Positions 1 through 13,100 of a stretch of DNA of 64,000 bases are shown one piece after another. The stretch comes from Nematostella vectensis. Its lineage: Eukaryota > Cnidaria > Anthozoa > Actiniaria > Edwardsiidae. Numbering within the stretch: the first letter of the stretch is position 1; every line of letters begins with the position of its first letter. The translations under genes and the position numbers were made by a program. The stretch is from positions 7,552,801-7,616,800 of the forward strand of contig NC_064044.1 of the NCBI RefSeq assembly GCF_932526225.1, given 5' to 3'. The notes beneath the pieces were generated by a model, which searched no databases, had not been told where the DNA came from, and was given only the letters and a program-made list of their open reading frames with translations.

Positions 1-1359
1 CCATGGGAAAGCTGTGGTTTTGGCGGGAGAAGGCGCTATGCGCGTCGTAAAAACACAGAATCACTGCGTCCAATTCGTAAACAATTCGGTTTCTATAATC
101 TTAATCTTTTATGTTCCTAGCCCAAAAAACTTTTCTTTTTATTCTCTTAAGATAATTCCCTGGATAATATGTAGATTTCATTGTCACATTACATAAAGAT
201 ATCACGTATTTTTTTCTTCTTATATTAAATTCGTTTTCGATCAACCAAGAATACACTATTACTGTGTCATCAATTTTGTGTATAATACAAACCCCAACTG
301 GAAAGTGCGCTAGAACAAAATTTCGAAAATCTTAAACCAAAATGTGTAAAACCTCAACCCAAAATTTCTAAAACCTTAAACTGTTTACTACCTGAAATGA
401 TAATGGTTATGAAACAAAATGAATTATATATTAATTAGTTATGAGTTATAAGTATTTAACAATGATTTGTTATACTAATAGCAAAGGAAATGCGTCTTGA
501 AGATAATGTTTTGTCGTGTCTAAATACAACATCTTAAGTGTGGGTTTCACATCATTGGGAAAAGGTCGAGCATTTGATATCTGATACGCTAATTTTTTTA
601 TTAGAACGTCTAATTTTCAGTTGAGGCTGGACCGTTCTTATTTTTGGAGCATTTTCAGGCTGAATATGTTCTCAGCATGTTTTTAGAATTTGATGAATTC
701 CTGCTTATTTTTTTTTCACTCAGACATTTAATTTACTCGATTTTTCATCTGGAATGTCCCTGTCACATAGAGCTTCTTTTTTAAATAGCAGCTTTAAATT
801 AAACAGCATCATCTTATCAGCTTGTGGCTCAAATGTGACACTTTTTCTATCTTTACTTATTTAAAAATTTATGCGTCATTTAGAACTCAAGCTCCTCCCG
901 CCAATCTGTCGCCTAGTTTTCATTAAATTTTCATTTCAATTTGATTAACAATACAAATTATACTCAACTCTTGATGGTTAGAGGCTTTGGTATCTAAGGT
1001 TCCCAAGATGTCTGCGAACACTCGCTGGGATAAAAGCTTTTTAAATCTCATAAGTGTAAAGAAGTATAACATTAAAGGAGAAGTCGTATGATTACCTTTT
1101 TAATAGCAAAAAAGAAAAAAATCTCTTGCTGTGAATGGCGACATTAATGCTGAAAAGCATACGAAGATATGCCAGCAAACTTGATTCGTTATATACTACG
1201 CTTATTACCGCAAACTAAAAAGTCTTAATTTCTTTAGTGGCATGGTGTGATTGATTCTTATCGTTACCGACAGGTATCAAAATGTTGGTCCCCACTAAAA
1301 CGAAAATGGGATTAACAGTGTTGGGCGGATAAGCACGTATAACCGGTTACACCTCAGTA

Positions 1360-1494
1360 CCAGATCTAGGGGGGGTTTAGGGGGTTTACCCCCCCCCCCC
1401 CCCCCGTTTAGGCTGACAGAAAGCCATGTCATAAAAAAATGCCTGACCCCTCCCCACTTCGTCACTGAGCCAACCCCCCTCCCTAGATCCGAGA
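1360..1494 (+). mobile_element. Short inverted-repeat element, copy 1 (second copy at 31917)
   Basis: Ends are AGATCTAGG and CCTAGATC. The interior has GGGTTTAGGGGGTTTA, a C-run, and AGAAAGCCAT followed by CCCCTCCCC. The same order of blocks occurs at 31917-32068 in the same orientation, so this is a dispersed non-autonomous element. Confidence 0.65.
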
Positions 1495-3379
1495 TTGATT
1501 TGAGAAAGGTTATGACATCCACGAAGTACTAGCCTTGTCGAATGATTATCTAAACAAGTAAATACTTTGAGTATCCACATTTTTTAGCTGAGCTAGGCCC
1601 ATAACTTAGGAGGCTGTGACCCTCCTTCATCCCCCCCCCCCCCATTTTTTTCAGCGCCCCTTTACCATATGGGGTTTTACTGACTCGCAATTACCACAGC
1701 ACCTGTCAGCCGCCATATTGTCATTCTGGCAAAATACCAAGTATGAGAAAGCATCCATTTCTATCGGCTTCTATTATTTTATTATTATTTCTTTTTATAT
1801 TTTGTCACCCAATGTTGGTTGAGAACAATAACAAAGGTGGGGCTAACTAATGCTCTTTAAGTCAAATAGACCTCACGGTGGCCACAGATATGGCCCCATT
1901 AGTATCATGGCACGTACAAATTGCTAGCTCTCCACGTTTAAAAGGAAGCATAGTGGGGGGGGGGGGGGGGGGGGGGAAACTCATATTATGAGAACCTCGC
2001 CTGGCAAAGGGTCTCAAGTCGTTAATGAACAAGAGATTTCCTTTGGAAAATTTAGCCAATGATATAGAAAAGTTCAATTTGATTAGTAGGAAGTGCACTT
2101 CGTAAATCAGAAATGCTTTTTTTTCACAGAATAAAACCATCCTAAAAAACAGGAGTTTTTATTTCGTGAGTGGAACGGTAAGAAAAAAAAACACTCCTCA
2201 GTTTCCAAGCTGGGACATGGCGGAATCTTTGAGGAGGGGGGGGGGGGGGGGGAGGCCTTACCGACGACTTTGTTGCCGACTCAAGTTAAGACAAGGACTC
2301 ATGTATTTTCGTCACTCGTGCTCTCCGCTCTCGCACTTGTCCATCTTTCTGTCCGTGATGTGTCGCGTGCCCACTACGTCACAAATCCAGCAGCATCGAG
2401 CAAATTAAGATTATGTGTCAATGAAATATGCGATTCTGCGCGTCATAGCCATAACTAATGCTTTACAGATAGAGCGAATGAAAAACCCGAAACCTCCGTA
2501 TGACAGGCAAAGATAACAACCCTCACTCACTTTTCCCATTATCTCTTAAAAGAAAAGAGCTGTTCAAACAGCCTTAATTGGCGGCGATACACAGCACTTG
2601 CAGATGGCTCCCTCGTGCTTTTTTCTATCTAATTTTTTTAAATACTCAATTAGTAGGGAAGACAGTATCTTGTAGATGTCATGCTTCATAGGATTTCCTG
2701 TCACAGTTGGTTTGTTCTTATCTTTTTCTCTTTCCTTTCTTTTTATGATGACAAGCAGAGTCTCAGAGAAGATAACATTTGGGTATTAATATGCCTTTGG
2801 CAAAAGCTTTGTTATTTTTTTCCCATTTGTTCTCCCGTTTCAATAATACTATTTTATAGTTGTCTATTACATTCACCTTTCACCCTTTTTTATATTTTAA
2901 TTTGTTTTGCTTTAGGCAACCATTTTCTCGGATCCAAAAAAAAGTATTACATGTTCCCCACTGTTTCATTTTGTCTATTTTTTTAAAAATTTCTCCTCAC
3001 CAGGGTTTTTTTTATTTCCAAATGGAATTCTCTATTACATGCCCCCCACTGTGTATTAGGTTCCCTCTAATTATGAGATTAAGAAAGGCTTTTTCACCTT
3101 ATCTAAAAATGTATGGCTTACAATTCATACCCATTCTGTAATGAAGAAAGTTAAATGTAACGAAAAATGGCTACCGATTGATAGCCATTTTGTGAACAAT
3201 AGTTTACTGGTTTACTGTGATCATTTTACTTAAAATGAAAAATAACGTTCATTGATGACCATACAACAACCTACTAGTCATTTCCTTATATTTTTTAATT
3301 ATTGAGGGGGTAGGGGGGCACGGTATGGCCACGGAAAAAGCTGAACGCTTCACAGGGTGGGCAACGGTAAACGATCACA

Positions 3380-4110
3380 TACACGTTCACGCTAAACTAT
3401 ACTTACGCTGGATGACCACACCTTGAGGTCTAGGCATAGATCGAGTTATCGCGATCACGGAGTTTTTCACGGTGAACGAACCACGTACACGCTAAACTAT
3501 CACGATACACGATTCACATTTTATCATAGTAAACGGGCGGTAAACGTTGATAGGATTACGCTGGATGACCACATATCAAATAAATTCCCCACGGATAGTG
3601 TCCTTCGTATTGTCTTATATGGGCATAGATGCCCATATTTAGAAGAGCTAAAGTTTTCCCGCTCCAAGATCTCCAAAAAACATGGTGAAAAATACTGATT
3701 CCTGTCAATTTGAGACTCGCGGCAAAAATTATTAAGCAAAACTTGCTCGCTTGGCCAAATCTTTATCTTACTAATCTTATAACCTCCTTAGACCCAGGCC
3801 TCCAAGAGATTCACCGAGCGGGTTTTAAGGTCACCCAAATATTGATATGACCTTGAGGTCTAGGCATCGATCGCGCTATCGCGATCACGGAGTTTTTCAC
3901 GGTAAACGATCACATACATGTTCATCTTAAACTAAATCACGATTCACAGTTCACCACAGAAAACGGTGTTAAACGTTGACTATATGATCACGCTATACAA
4001 GACCGCACCTTGAGGTATAGGCATACATCACGTTATCGCGATCATGTAGTTTTTCGCGATCACGGAGTTTTTTTTCGCGGTAAACGATCACGACACGCGA
4101 TTAGGCTTCG
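3380..4110. repeat. Tandem A/C-rich repeats (~150 bp) interrupted by a short element
   Basis: Three diverged copies carry CCTTGAGGTCTAGGCAT and ATCGCGATCACGGAGTTTTT, at 3423, 3851 and about 4012. Copy 1 is split from copy 2 by the 278-bp element at 3572-3849. Confidence 0.75.
3572..3849 (+). mobile_element. Short element with CATATCAA/TTGATATG ends, copy 1
   Basis: Begins CATATCAA and ends TTGATATG (perfect 8-bp inverted ends). About 80-85% similar by eye to 38303-38588, sharing CCCCACGGATAGTGTCCTTC, AGAAGAGCTAAAGTTTTCCC and TCACCCAAATATTGATATGA. It sits within an older tandem repeat, which dates its insertion as later. Confidence 0.8.
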
Positions 4111-5463
4111 CGACGCGCTTGGCTATCTAAATTGATGGAGCAGCGGAAATTGTCATGTATGAGTGCACCAATTAGCCCACACTTTCAAAATACAATCTGC
4201 AACAGTTCAAATTCAAACTTAAATTATGATATAATCTCATTGAGATGCGACCAAGAAGAGTTTTAGTCTTTATTTCTATTCTCTCCGTAATTTATTCACT
4301 GAGTTTTATGACTTTGTTTAATGGTTCCAGTCGTGTTTTCACAATTTTATTGTTTTTATTGTATAAGTTTGTTCTTAATCAAAGATTTTTAAAGGCACAA
4401 TGAATACAAATGAGCAATCACCATTCATTTTCAATAGAAAACTGCGTTGTTTACAAAAAGCGGTATGATCAACCATTTCTCATGACCCTTTTCTGTCTTA
4501 CTAATATCCTTGAATGTTAATATTTTGATAGAAATAAAGGCGACTTACCTTGGAGTTGGGTCACTTGAAACTCTTTGTTATGCTTGATTATATACTGTTC
4601 ATCTAATTGATAGATACTGAAGACAATAAAGGAAACTTTCTTTTCCTTTTGCTAAAAAATGGTCAGCAAGCGCTAAATTTTGATTGCATCTTTAGAATAA
4701 ATCACCTATCAAGCGAACAGTCTCAAGTGAGCAACCACTTCATCAAGTCCCAAAATATTAACCTGTTTGCTCAAGTACTACTGTATTTGGGCTACCTCTA
4801 TCAAGCAGTCATTTGATTTGACGAGGCCAACCTCTACGAAACCGCCAAGATCTCGAGAAAGCACACTAATCTATCAAGTGTACACAGCGCAACTGTTTCT
4901 ATTGGAAGCGCATCATACTCATGAAGATCAGGGATAAAAGAAGTTAGGACACTCACTCGTTCAATTCAGCACGTGATTACGGATCAAATGCCTTCATTCT
5001 GATTGGCTGTTACAGCGCGCTTAACATGTTACTATGGCAACGATCAAAATTGCACCAATCATAGGGATTTCTACTCTATCCAATGCTCTCGTTGCGCGCG
5101 TGACACCAACCATTCAATTAAAAAATTGCAGCTTAAAAAATTAGATGCTTTGTGGAAGATCCGGACGTCTCAGCTGAATTAACTGCGTCTTTTAAAAATC
5201 GCAACCATGCGTCTATTTTAGGCTCCCGAAAAATATCGAGTCAAAAAAGAATTCTTTTCTATCGGCTAATTCCTGAGATGCATTCAATCAAATATCTTTA
5301 ATGAGTTTTTAGACTTCAGCCGTGGGTATTTTGAAGTTTTATTTCCTTTTTTTTTTCAATTGTAAATAATAACAATATTGATTAACTTTTTTAAGTACTC
5401 TGGTAAACAGAGAAAGGTAGAACCGGGTGATGGTATAGTTATCAATCGAGCAATAATATTATC

Positions 5464-5832
5464 AGGCCCGTACCCAGGATTATTCTTGGGTGTGTGTGTG
5501 TGTGTGGGGGGGGGGGGGGATCCGATAATGTGAACCTAATTTTTCTGGGGGGAGTGAGTTTTCTGATAAAATTCTGGCCACCGCCGAGAAGTAATAGTGA
5601 TTTTTTTTTTCTGCCTTTTTATTATCTCCACGGGACGTTTATTGTCGGATTTAGCTACAAAAAAGTCTGACTTATGGAGTGACGACATACCGGAGTGACC
5701 TAGCTTATGCTTTATAGTTTTTTCTACAAATACCACGTCTATTGAGAACCGGAAGTGGACTTTCGGCCTTTGTGGTGAGGTTGGGGGGGGGGGGGGGGGG
5801 GGGTCCTTCATTCCCCTAAGTACGGGCCTGAA
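5464..5832. mobile_element. Non-autonomous element with CAGGCCCGTAC ends, copy 1
   Basis: Perfect 11-bp terminal inverted repeats CAGGCCCGTAC and GTACGGGCCTG. The interior has (GT)n, two long G-runs and conserved blocks GGGACGTTTATTGTCGGATT and ATGCTTTATAG. A diverged copy lies at about 30170-30450. Confidence 0.8.
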
Positions 5833-6486
5833 TATTATGAGTTCGACTTTTTTCCTTGAAAACATGAAACAGGAATGGTGCGCTGAGGAGTGGAAACTGG
5901 GATGCGCCTTGCTTTCAGGGCGGGAAACGGGATTTTGGCCTCACCAACAAAATAGGGTATTTAAAAAATACTTTAAGAGGAAATGCATTTTTCTATAGCA
6001 ACAACGTCGCATGATCACGTCCCTGAAATGTTTTCTTTTTTTCATATGCAAAGCCGTATGCATTTTGGGAGGTATATTATTAAGCACAATCCGACACAGT
6101 CCGGCTGAACATCGCCAGGTCTGGCTGCTGCCGCGGAGGAGGATTCGCCGACATCTATAGACGTCAGATTCGTCCGATACTGGCGATCAAATCCGCTAAG
6201 GATCGGCGATTTAATTTGCTCATACGAGCGTACAAAATCGCCTAAAGTGTGTCGAAGGCTTTACTGACCCCTAAAAACCAGCCCCAGTCATTTAGATAGA
6301 AATCGTTAAGCTTGGTTCTCACTTATGGATGCAAACGCAAACGTAACACAAGTGTGAATCGGCCAGACACATGTGCCAGCTGATCCGTCCCCTCTTTAAC
6401 CCTTCCCTTAATGCTTTGCGACGTCTCCGAAAACCATGTGAGACGACTAGGGACGAGTCAGATGCGCGAGCACATGAAATACCCAA

Positions 6487-9172
6487 GTAGTGCAAGAAAA
6501 TGGTGCATAAAAAGTGGCGGATCGCTCAAATTTATGGAACATTTATGAAATTTGGCACAGTGATAGAGGAACTCACACTGAGCAATTCTGGATATGGACC
6601 CACCCCAAAAAAATTCATACTTACAGTTTTAAAGAGGTGGAATTAATTTCCCTTAAACCTGAATAAAACCAATACTTTTCATGTTACGGTCACAAAACTT
6701 AACCCAGTGATGGATATTAACATGAACTACAGTTTAACGAAAAATAAACCACGCCCACTTGATACTTACAGTTTTAGGGGTGGAACAAGTTATTTCCTTT
6801 AATCAGCTTTAAACCCATTACCATTTATTTTACAACTTTCAAACTCCACATAATTGTTATACTCTTTACAAAACTTCATTCGAGATATGTACTCACGCCC
6901 AGATGTGAGTACTTACAGTTATACTAGAGATGAGAGGCAAATTGCTTATATAAAGTGCCTTTTCAATACAAACTGAGATCTAAGATTTCATATACTAACT
7001 CATAATGGTATATTGCAAGATATTCCTAACTACGCCCCTATGGTATTTACAGTTATAATAGAGATGACGGAAATGGAGGTATATTGTCGCTTTCAATACG
7101 CATTTCAAGCTAAAAATCAATATACTCGCCGATATTGGTATATTGCAGGATATAGTTAAATGTATAACCATGCCCTTATAATACTTACATGAGTTTATAG
7201 AAAGAACCTTCTACCAGTGACGTGACAATTGTACATACTAACACAGTTCACAAATGTTTGGTCTATCAAAACTCGAAAAACGTGTAGGGCATCGCCCATA
7301 TGACATTAACAGTTCTAGATAAGATGAAACAAATTAAACCGTTTTTTTTTTTAAAGCTGGGAAGCTGAAATTAATAGAGACTGTTTAATTTAAGACAATC
7401 ATTAAGTTCACCGCGACACCAATAATAAACGAAAAATAGGCAATATACTGAAGAATACTTTACTGGGGTGGGGTTGAACAACCCACATGCTCAACATCCC
7501 CGTGTCCACCGGAGAAGCACTGTTGATATATATATATATATAACGTTTCAGTGAGCATTCCGAGCCCCAATCGGTTGGAAGGGCATAACAGGCTGCACCA
7601 AGAGAGAATGCGCACGGCAATAGCCAGCCTGGTATGCCGCTCTCTTGCAGTGCTGTAGAAGGGCGGCGGATGTAGGTGGGTTTTCCTCCCGCGGGATAAG
7701 CGGGATCTCCTCGCAACCATCTCCTTCCGGGCGTCGTTCACCGAGGAGAGCTGGCTCATCTTGGAGTAGAGGAGGACAACAAAGCGTTCAAGGGTGCCGA
7801 TGCTTGCCAGAACTGTTTTCTTGTTCGGAATGTCCGATAAGGCACTCAAAGCCGATGAGGCCTCTGGGGACGCCTCATGGAACAAGTCAAATAAAAAAAT
7901 AATCGATGATGCACGTTCCTACTCAATAGTCTTGAAACAAATACGTCCTAGGCCCTAGAGCTTCATAATAGCTAGTACTTTGCAAAAATACTAAAAAGTG
8001 ATATTAACAGGTTTGATATTGCATAACGTACAAAAAAAAAGACGTTTTTGATTTCGAAAAAGGTCTGTGTCTTTTAAACAACTAGCACATACAGCATGAA
8101 TGCTTGGTATTTCAACTTTTTACAATGAAGTTATGCCTTTTTTCTGCATTTGATTTGTACTGGGAGTGGCTCTTCCTACCGTTTTGACTGGCAGGTTGAT
8201 AGTGCTCCATTTTAAATATGCAGTGCTCCGATTACTCTCTCAACACCTCCCTCGCCATTTCTTCAACGTCGCAATTATTCACTTGCACCCGGAGAAGTCC
8301 AATTCACAGCTAATGATAACAATTATCTCATTTCTGATAGCACTGTAAGTACACTTGTCAACTCGTGGTATTATATACGCAACAAGATCACTCCTGTCGA
8401 CAACAATTCTGTGTTTTTATTGATCATTATTAGCGTGCTATATGTATAGTATATATTACGCTTATGCTGTCTATATGGGCGTGGTTATACGCTCGACTAT
8501 ATCCTGCAATATACCAATATAATTAAATATGTGGATTTGTAGCTCATAGCTCGTATTGAAAGGCAATATGCGATTACCTTCTTCGTGCCATCTTAGTATA
8601 ATTGTAAGTACAATAGGGGCGTGGCTATACGGTTGGGAATATCTTGCAATATACCATTATAAGTTAGTATATGAATTCTTAGCTTTCAGTTTGTATTGAA
8701 AGGCACTCTAAGCAATATGCCTCGTTTGTATCATCTCTAGTATAACTGTAAGTACTCGCATCTGGGCGTGGGTCTATATCTCGAATGAAGTTTTGTAAAG
8801 AGTACTACAATTATGTGGAGTTTGAAAGTTGTACAATAAGTAGTATTGGTTTTAATGCTGATTAGAGGGAAAAAATATTCCACCCCTAAAACTGTAAGTA
8901 TCAAGGAGGCGTGGTTTATTTTTTCGTTAAACTGTAGTTTATGTTAATATCCATCACTGGGTTAAGTTTTGTGACCGTAACATGAAAAGTATTGGTTTTA
9001 TTCAGGTTTTTAGGGTAATTAATTCCGCCTCTATAAAACTGTAAGTATACATTTTTGGGGTTGGGTCCATATCCAGAATTGCTCAGTGCGAGATTCTCTA
9101 TCACTGTGCCAAATTTAAAAAATGTTCCACAAATTTGAACGATGCTGCACCATTTTCTTCCACTAAAGCAGT
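6487..9172. mobile_element. Foldback element with ~700-bp inverted arms made of ~140-bp subrepeats
   Basis: The stretch 6487-7190 reappears as its reverse complement at about 8440-9172 with modest divergence. Both outer ends share AAGAAAATGGTGC. Each arm contains about five diverged tandem subunits of roughly 135-150 bp, each marked by an ACTGTAAGTA (or its complement) motif: 6628, 6764, 6912, 7041 and 7178 in the left arm, and the complements at 8607, 8749, 8892 and 9040 in the right. The loop (7190-8440) holds a decayed coding fragment. Long inverted arms built of direct subrepeats are the hallmark of foldback-type DNA elements. Confidence 0.8.
7540..7890 (-). pseudogene. Degenerate protein fragment of a mobile-element-associated family
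   Basis: Reading the minus strand gives DIPNKKTVLASIGTLERFVV, LYSKMSQLSSVNDARKEM, then after frame changes fragments such as PPTSAALLQHCKRAAYQAGYC and ALPTDWG. This resembles the C-terminal part of repetitive proteins in cnidarian genomes that carry ERFVVLLY, VNDARK and PPTQAALxQHxKRAxYQAG motifs, but family membership is from memory and function is unknown. Frame must be changed at least twice, so it is a relic lying in the loop of the foldback element. Confidence 0.55.
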
Positions 9173-10103
9173 TGTTTTCTCTTGCGCTAGCTTAGCCAAA
9201 GAGAATAGATTGTTTCTCGGGTTGTGTTTGCGTCCTAGTGGGAAATACTCTTTCAATCTTCTCCATATCAAGCTGTTTCAATCTTCAATGTTTTACATAT
9301 TTGAAATAATTAAAAGAAACTGTGCCGAGAATAAATAAGGTCGAAGCCAGAGAACTTTGCAAATCTTCAAAAATGAATTTCGTACTCAAATGTCGGACCA
9401 GCCTCCTAATAATTAGTCAATAAATTGCCAGGGCTAGCATGCAACCTTCTTTAATATTCCATCTGCATCTGTCGATTACCCACCTGTTTTGATACCACAC
9501 AGTCCTATAGTTTACTTATCCTGTAGTTTATATGTGCCCCACGGGCAGACGGGACGCATAACTGATTATCACAGGATTTCATTACAGCGATACTAGATCA
9601 ATACGTCCTTTCATCTATGTGGGTTATGAAGTGTTGCATATTAAAAAAAGATCAGCTTTGAAAACGCTTTGTTACACATTTTGTCATGATTTCTCACATT
9701 TTCTTAGAACATCAGTAAAAGTGACAATTAAACTAATCACCATTTACAAGATGAGTTAATTAGTCAAGCTATTTTGCATGTGCGGTATGACTCTTTCTAC
9801 TGATCGTCATGGGAATGCAGCTATGAGTAATTATTGGCGCTGTGTGTTCCAAAACAAGCAAATAACTAATTTAATAGTTTGTCAAAAGTGACAAACATTC
9901 TTTAAGTTTGAGCATTGCTGATTGGGCAATTTAGATACTCTATTGTTTTTTTTTCCCGAATTGGGGTTGATAATATTCTTTTATTGATTCAATAAAAGGG
10001 GGACTTTCTGTGGCAGGTCACATTGGTCCCAACGGGTGCCTCTACCTTTCAGTAAACAAGTCCGCACAGAGTGAGGAAGTATTGTGAAAGCTAAGACTCG
10101 AAA
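9173..10103. other. Upstream region of the discoidin-protein gene
   Basis: No exon was recognised. It should contain the promoter and 5' UTR of the gene starting at 10104. No TATA box could be picked with confidence. The start codon context (cgaaaATGa) is acceptable. Confidence 0.4.
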
Positions 10104-13100
10104 ATGAGGAGTGAAAAATTTCTGATCGCTCTCCTTTTGTGTGTCGCAAGATTTGCAAAAAGTAAGCTTTAGATTTTTAGATTTGTTAGATTGTTAGATT
10201 TAATTGGTTTTAAAAAGGTATGGTTTGACTTTTCATGATAAACTTCTTCCAAATACGTTGCAAGAAAGTGAGTGACTGTCGCAGATAACTATATTACATA
10301 ACGAAAAAAAAAACTTTTGGCTTTTATGAAAAGTCAAATACCCCGTAAACATACAAGTTTTTTTAAATACAAACAAACGAATTTCGGCAGAACCTTTGTA
10401 GTACAGTTCGATAAACAGTTCCGTAGCAGTCCTAGTACCGTATCACTCAGCATTTGTTTTTATATTTTTGTCTCGAATATTGTAGACAATCCAAAACTAC
10501 CTTAATGATGCAAAACTATTAAACTTCCCTGAGATATAAATCCAGCTTATTTCATCCAATGGTTTGTTCAGAAAGTATTATTACTTCGAAGCGATTTTCA
10601 TAATTGTTGCTAAAATGAGCGGCGTTTACTGCACAGTGAACTGACCCGCGTCACGAAAGTCAGATGAAAACAATACCTCCTTTAACAAAAATGTCCTCAT
10701 TTTTATACGAATGCTTTATGACTTGATGCGATTTTTCGAATTTACATTGCTTTTAGTTTTTCGGGCTTCCCGAAGGACGTGGGAATAGTTCCGTGCGCTC
10801 ATAGTGTGTTTTTGGTTTGACTGCAGATAAAAGCCGCGAAAAGGATTGATTTGATTATCACGTTCTCGATTAATCATTTAAATCCCAGTAATGTTAATTC
10901 TAAACGGTTAATTTTTATTATGTGGGCCTTTTATTTCAGTCATTCGGCTGAATAAAGAACTTCATTTTAAAGACAACCTCCTTGAAATTGTTAGCGCTCG
11001 ATAAAATATTATTATTAAAATAATTACTGGAACTGTGGTTGATATATCAATATGCTAGGATGATTAAATAAAACGGCCAAGATTAACCATAGTTAAATCA
11101 TTAGCTGGCTTACTTACAAAGGGATATGGGATTTTTATTGCAGTCTTAAAAGAACGACAACAACTCACCCAATTCTAGGCTCACCTTATCCTCTACATTT
11201 TTGCATTTTGTCTATTTTGCCGTTTCAATATTTTTGTGTGTTGTGGCATTTATTTTTGAAAAATTTTATCAGAACGTTTTGTTTCTTGCAATATGGATTT
11301 GTTAGCGACACGCGAGCAAATGCACATTGACAATTGTGGTTTGTTAACCTGCTGTATTGCGAAGTTAAAATCATTTTTATACATTAATTTTAAGCAAAAA
11401 GAAAGGGATGTCAGATGTTATTCAGTCAATATGTTTTTTATTGATTCTCAAATGAAAAAAACTCGTACCAGACGACGGAAATTTTTGAGTGATACGGAAC
11501 TATACCCGCTGCTACGGAACTACTCCCACTAAGTGCAAACAGAAAATACCATATAAATCAATAAAATGTGAAAATGTGTAGTCTTTTCTGTGCATATTAT
11601 ATGCATAAGTAAATTTGTAGTCGTCTTAGAAAAAAAATCATGAGCATTGGGCCCTCCGCAAAAAAGATAGAGCAATTTTAATATGAAGTGATACGGCACT
11701 GGTCATCGTACTGTAACGAACAATACATCGAATCCGCATCCATTTTTCTATTGTACTACAATACGACGGTACTATGGTAGGAATTTGATGGGATATGTAT
11801 TTTTTTCCTTCTTTACTAAGGTACGGTTGGGGTTAGATGGAAATTATATATGGCGGGATTGTTCAGTAAAATAAAACCCCGTATTGGATGTAGTATTAGA
11901 TCAGGCAGCATCTCTTGTTGCAGAGAGTTTGACTATTGACGCTCTACTACGACACTACGCTACTACGGCCGTAGTAGAAAAAAACTTTGGTAATTATGTC
12001 GTGCCCCTTAGACCATACAAATGGAAGTCGCACCGACATAAGGACTTGTTCCTTTTTATTTCAGCTGTAGTTGGTGGTTGTAAAATGTTACCGCTTGACG
12101 ATCGTCAAACTGGAAAATGGCTGAAGAATCATCCAGAATCAAACTTTACCGGGATAACAGAAGACAACTGCAGTGTCAAGTGCTTCCTGAGTGACACATG
12201 CCAATCATTCAACTATAATCGCTCGTCAGAAACCTGTCAGACGAGTACGTCCACTCGCCATCAGCACCCTGAGGATTGTGTCGATAAATCCGAGGACGTA
12301 ATATACGTTGGAACGAAGGTACATAGTAAATAAAAAACATGGAAGCCGAAGCCCAGGTGGCGCAGTTGTCATAGCGTCGCTCTGTAGTGCCTGTGCCTCT
12401 CACCACAGGTTTCCCGGTCGCTCTGTAGTGCCTGTGCCTCTCACCACAGGTTTCCCGGTCGCTCTGTAGTGCCTGTGCCTTTCACCACAGGTTTCCCGGT
12501 CGCTCTGTAGTGCCTGTGCCTCTCACCACAGGTTTCCCGGTCGCTCTGTAGTGCCTGTGCCTCTCACCACAGGTTTCCCGGTCGCTCTGTAGTGCCATTG
12601 CCTCTCACCACAGGTTTCCCGGCCGCTCTGTAATGCCTGTGCCTCTCACCACTGGGGTCTGGGTTCAATTTCCGGTTCCGACGTGAGTTGAGTTATTTGG
12701 TCTCGCCTTTACTCCGAGGGTCTTTCTCCGGGTTCTCCGGTTTTTCATCCACAAACCAAGAACAATTTTGATCTTAGCTGTGATCCGTGGTGAGACATGA
12801 GTTGTATGACGGCTGCCTGAGGCGCCTTCCCATGCCTTCAACTCGACCACTTCTGAATCTGCGCTCTCGTAATTCAGCATCTAGCTGAGAGTGATTAGCT
12901 ACTCCAATTTCTGTATACTTTAAATTACCTCTTCTGGAATCATACGACTTTGCGGAACTCTCTTATTTTATTTTTAATAACGAAGTATCTTGCCTCCTAC
13001 ACAGGTTTTTCTATACTTTAGAAAACCGGGATGAATCGGAATAGCTCCGCGGGCTTTCTGTGGTTAGTAAAATTCTTTCTGGGGGAGGGACAAGGAGAGA

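Larger units (their letters stand above)
1..5463. other. No gene recognised; repeat-bearing non-coding DNA
   Basis: No exon, RNA gene or conserved protein segment was found on either strand. Short open frames here have no family features. Holds repeat family elements at about 1360-1494 and 3390-4110 and several C/G homopolymers (1388-1405, 1957-1976, 2237-2252). Confidence 0.6.

Noticed and set aside
9999..10047. GGCAGGTCACATTGGTCCCA resembling ACSL exon 16 start (GHVGP)
   Set aside because: Similarity is limited to about 15 bases around a CAG|GTCAC and stops follow; probably chance.
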